DNA of 64,000 nt from Viscum album. Its lineage: Eukaryota; Streptophyta; Magnoliopsida; Santalales; Viscaceae. Shown in pieces: positions 62,050-64,000 of this stretch. Every line of letters begins with the position of its first letter. Position 1 is the stretch's first letter. Location: NCBI GenBank assembly GCA_963277665.1, contig OY728122.1:2129472024-2129536023 (forward strand), given 5' to 3'. A program made the translations under genes and the position numbers. A model generated the notes under the pieces. The model ran no database searches. It was not told the DNA's origin and saw nothing but the letters and a program-made list of their open reading frames with translations.

Positions 62050-64000
62050 GTGATGTCCTAAACCATTCGAATCATACCATATAAATCCCATTAATTGGAT
62101 TTTTTTGAGGGAGATAAAATCAATGGGCTTTTCCCTTTGACAATTAAATGCAATGATTCTTACACCGATTCTATTTTTTGATCATTTATTGGATTATTGC
62201 AATCTAATATATATCTAAGCCAAAACCTTATTAGTCGAACCACCACATAATAGTCTCTCAATCACAAGCCTTACCCACAGCGAATTCACTGATTTAAGAA
62301 TGAGATATGGATTTAAAACCTAAAAATATGTATTTTTATATTTTTTTGATAGAGAATGATTTTATTTACCCATTTTCATTTAAATTAAAAATGATCATAT
62401 AATAGGTCACATAATTATTAGACTACGATACGATGAAATAAAAAGAAAACTGGGAAACATATGTCTAAGCCATGAAACACTTTTTTAGAATGTAATTTTT
62501 TAAAAAATATATTTTTTTTTAAATAATTATTAAATATATTTTATTAAAAAAATTATATTATAAATTCATGAAGTAAAATGTATTTATTTTATAAATCAGT
62601 AATATCTTATGGTAAAAAATTACTACATGTCTACGAATGATTATTTTGATTTAAAAATGTAAATTAAAAATCTTCAATATTTATTTCTATAAAATATATA
62701 TCATTATAGAAATAAATATTTTTAAATTCATTTAATGGATATTTTTTATAATTTTATGATATTGGTGAATTTTATGTTATTATCATGTTCAGTATAAATA
62801 TACAGTTTGTATTATGACATCCTAATTAATATTAAGTGATTTCATACATGACATAAAATTTATAAAATATAAAATACCTATTTCCCCATTAAATTGTTTT
62901 ATTTGTTAGATGAATTTTACTTATTCTATAAACACTTATTGAAAACACCAAAACCAATATTATAAATTACTGTTCTAAAATCAATTTATTGTAATCATTA
63001 CTATCATCAGCATCAGAAAGAGTATTATTTTAATGACATTTGATATTGAAAATTTAAACCATTGAACTAATACATGTTTAATTAATAATATTAATTTTAT
63101 AATATGATGTAAAATTGAAATGATTATTGTAATAAAATATGTGTTAATTATGATTATTTTTATTATAAATTAGGTGAATGATATTTCATAGAAGGGGGGA
63201 GAAATAGTAAGGTTTTTTCATTTATATTTTCATTTAATTGTGATGTGTTCTATATTCACAACCAATTTACAATTTGTGGTGTATATAATCCATCACTAAA
63301 GGGTATAAAAATATATTTCATTTAATTTAATTCATATAAAAATAAATCTAATGTATTATATTTAATGGTGTTTTTAATTCATTAGACACCAAATCCGTAA
63401 GGGTTTTATTCAAAATATCAATTAAAATTAGAGATTGATTGTGACTTAATTCAATATCATTGAAATGATATGATCATTATTTTAAAACACAATTCTCATC
63501 TTCCTTGGTTATAAAGTGGTTTAAAATGTCTTTTCACAATCTCACCTATGTTTGGTATATAATTTTGAAATACGGGTGGTTGTAATATAGAAAAACATAT
63601 AAATTCTTGCTAGTCTAGAATATTTATTATACCTTCATATAATGTTAAAATTTACTTATGAAATTGTTTTTCTATACATGCATTATTTCATAATGTAATA
63701 TTCATATCAATTTGAAATAGTTTAAAAACTGTTTAATGGGATATATTTATAATGTGTTCATCATTGGTCATTTTCCATAACAAAGATTTTTATAAAAGTG
63801 AAAACGTATAAATTAATTTTCAACTATTATTTTTCATTATACTGTATATTTTTTGTATTTGAAAATTTTTCATTATGAAACCTCACTTATAATAGTTATT
63901 TTCTTTCAATATTAATTTCAATAAACATTATTTGATAAAGTATTTTCTATATGTAAATTGTTTAAAAAAATTGTATTTCTTTTAATTATTTAATGAAATA
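62050..64000 (+). repeat. Probable 3' LTR remnant of fossil element F, cut by the window end
   Basis: AT-rich, non-coding, starts near TGATGTCCTAAACC about 280 bp after the integrase tail. Ordered patches of similarity with 54536-54800. Nothing else recognisable to the right edge. Confidence 0.4.

Overview
The window is plant nuclear repeat DNA: very AT-rich, with no intact protein-coding gene, and almost entirely made of nested LTR retrotransposons of the Ty3/gypsy (Metaviridae) type. Evidence for a plant is the tRNA-Met-type primer binding sites, very long LTRs (3.4-4.7 kb), chromovirus-like pol remnants and a phase-0 intron with plant-like GT..AG sites in the only gene-like stretch. A large-genome flowering plant is the likely source; I cannot name the species.

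Layout. (1) 1-901: a gene-like, less AT-rich segment, open at the left edge. (2) 1040-54535, plus strand: two units (A and B) of a non-coding, LARD-like LTR family (large retrotransposon derivative): internal A 1040-3025, LTR 3026-7725, an inserted segment with a minus-strand ORF (7726-8434), internal B 8440-10586, and a last LTR starting at 10587. That last LTR is cut twice: by element C (11188-21492, flanked by a 6-bp direct repeat) and by array D (23356-52255). (3) Element C, minus strand, has 3.8-kb LTRs and a 2.7-kb internal region holding damaged reverse transcriptase, RNase H and integrase. (4) Array D, minus strand, is LTR-internal-LTR-internal-LTR of the LARD-like family. Its three LTRs are 4517, 4535 and 4514 bp once element E is removed, and its two non-coding internal regions are 2255 and 2247 bp. 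(5) Element E, plus strand (40502-51328, 5-bp duplication ATAAT), sits in the third LTR of D. It has 3.4-kb LTRs with a 25-bp minisatellite, a GC-rich island and strong inverted repeats, and a decayed gag-pol. (6) 54536-64000: a much older gypsy fossil F, with readable but heavily broken gag, RT, RNase H and integrase on the plus strand and probable remnant LTRs on both sides.

How the parts relate. C and the LARD-like units share LTR type, primer site, first leader bases, polypurine tract and 3' flank. C is therefore a plausible relative of the element that once supplied enzymes to the non-coding family. The nesting gives an order of insertion: E into D, D and C into B. F looks oldest.

The most notable signal is in the non-coding internal regions. 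All four copies hold, antisense to the retrotransposon, a 58-nt tRNA-like module with A-box-like and B-box-like motifs exactly 44 nt apart (canonical tRNA spacing) and a T-arm that can still fold. A SINE-like Pol III unit appears to have become a fixed part of this retrotransposon family.
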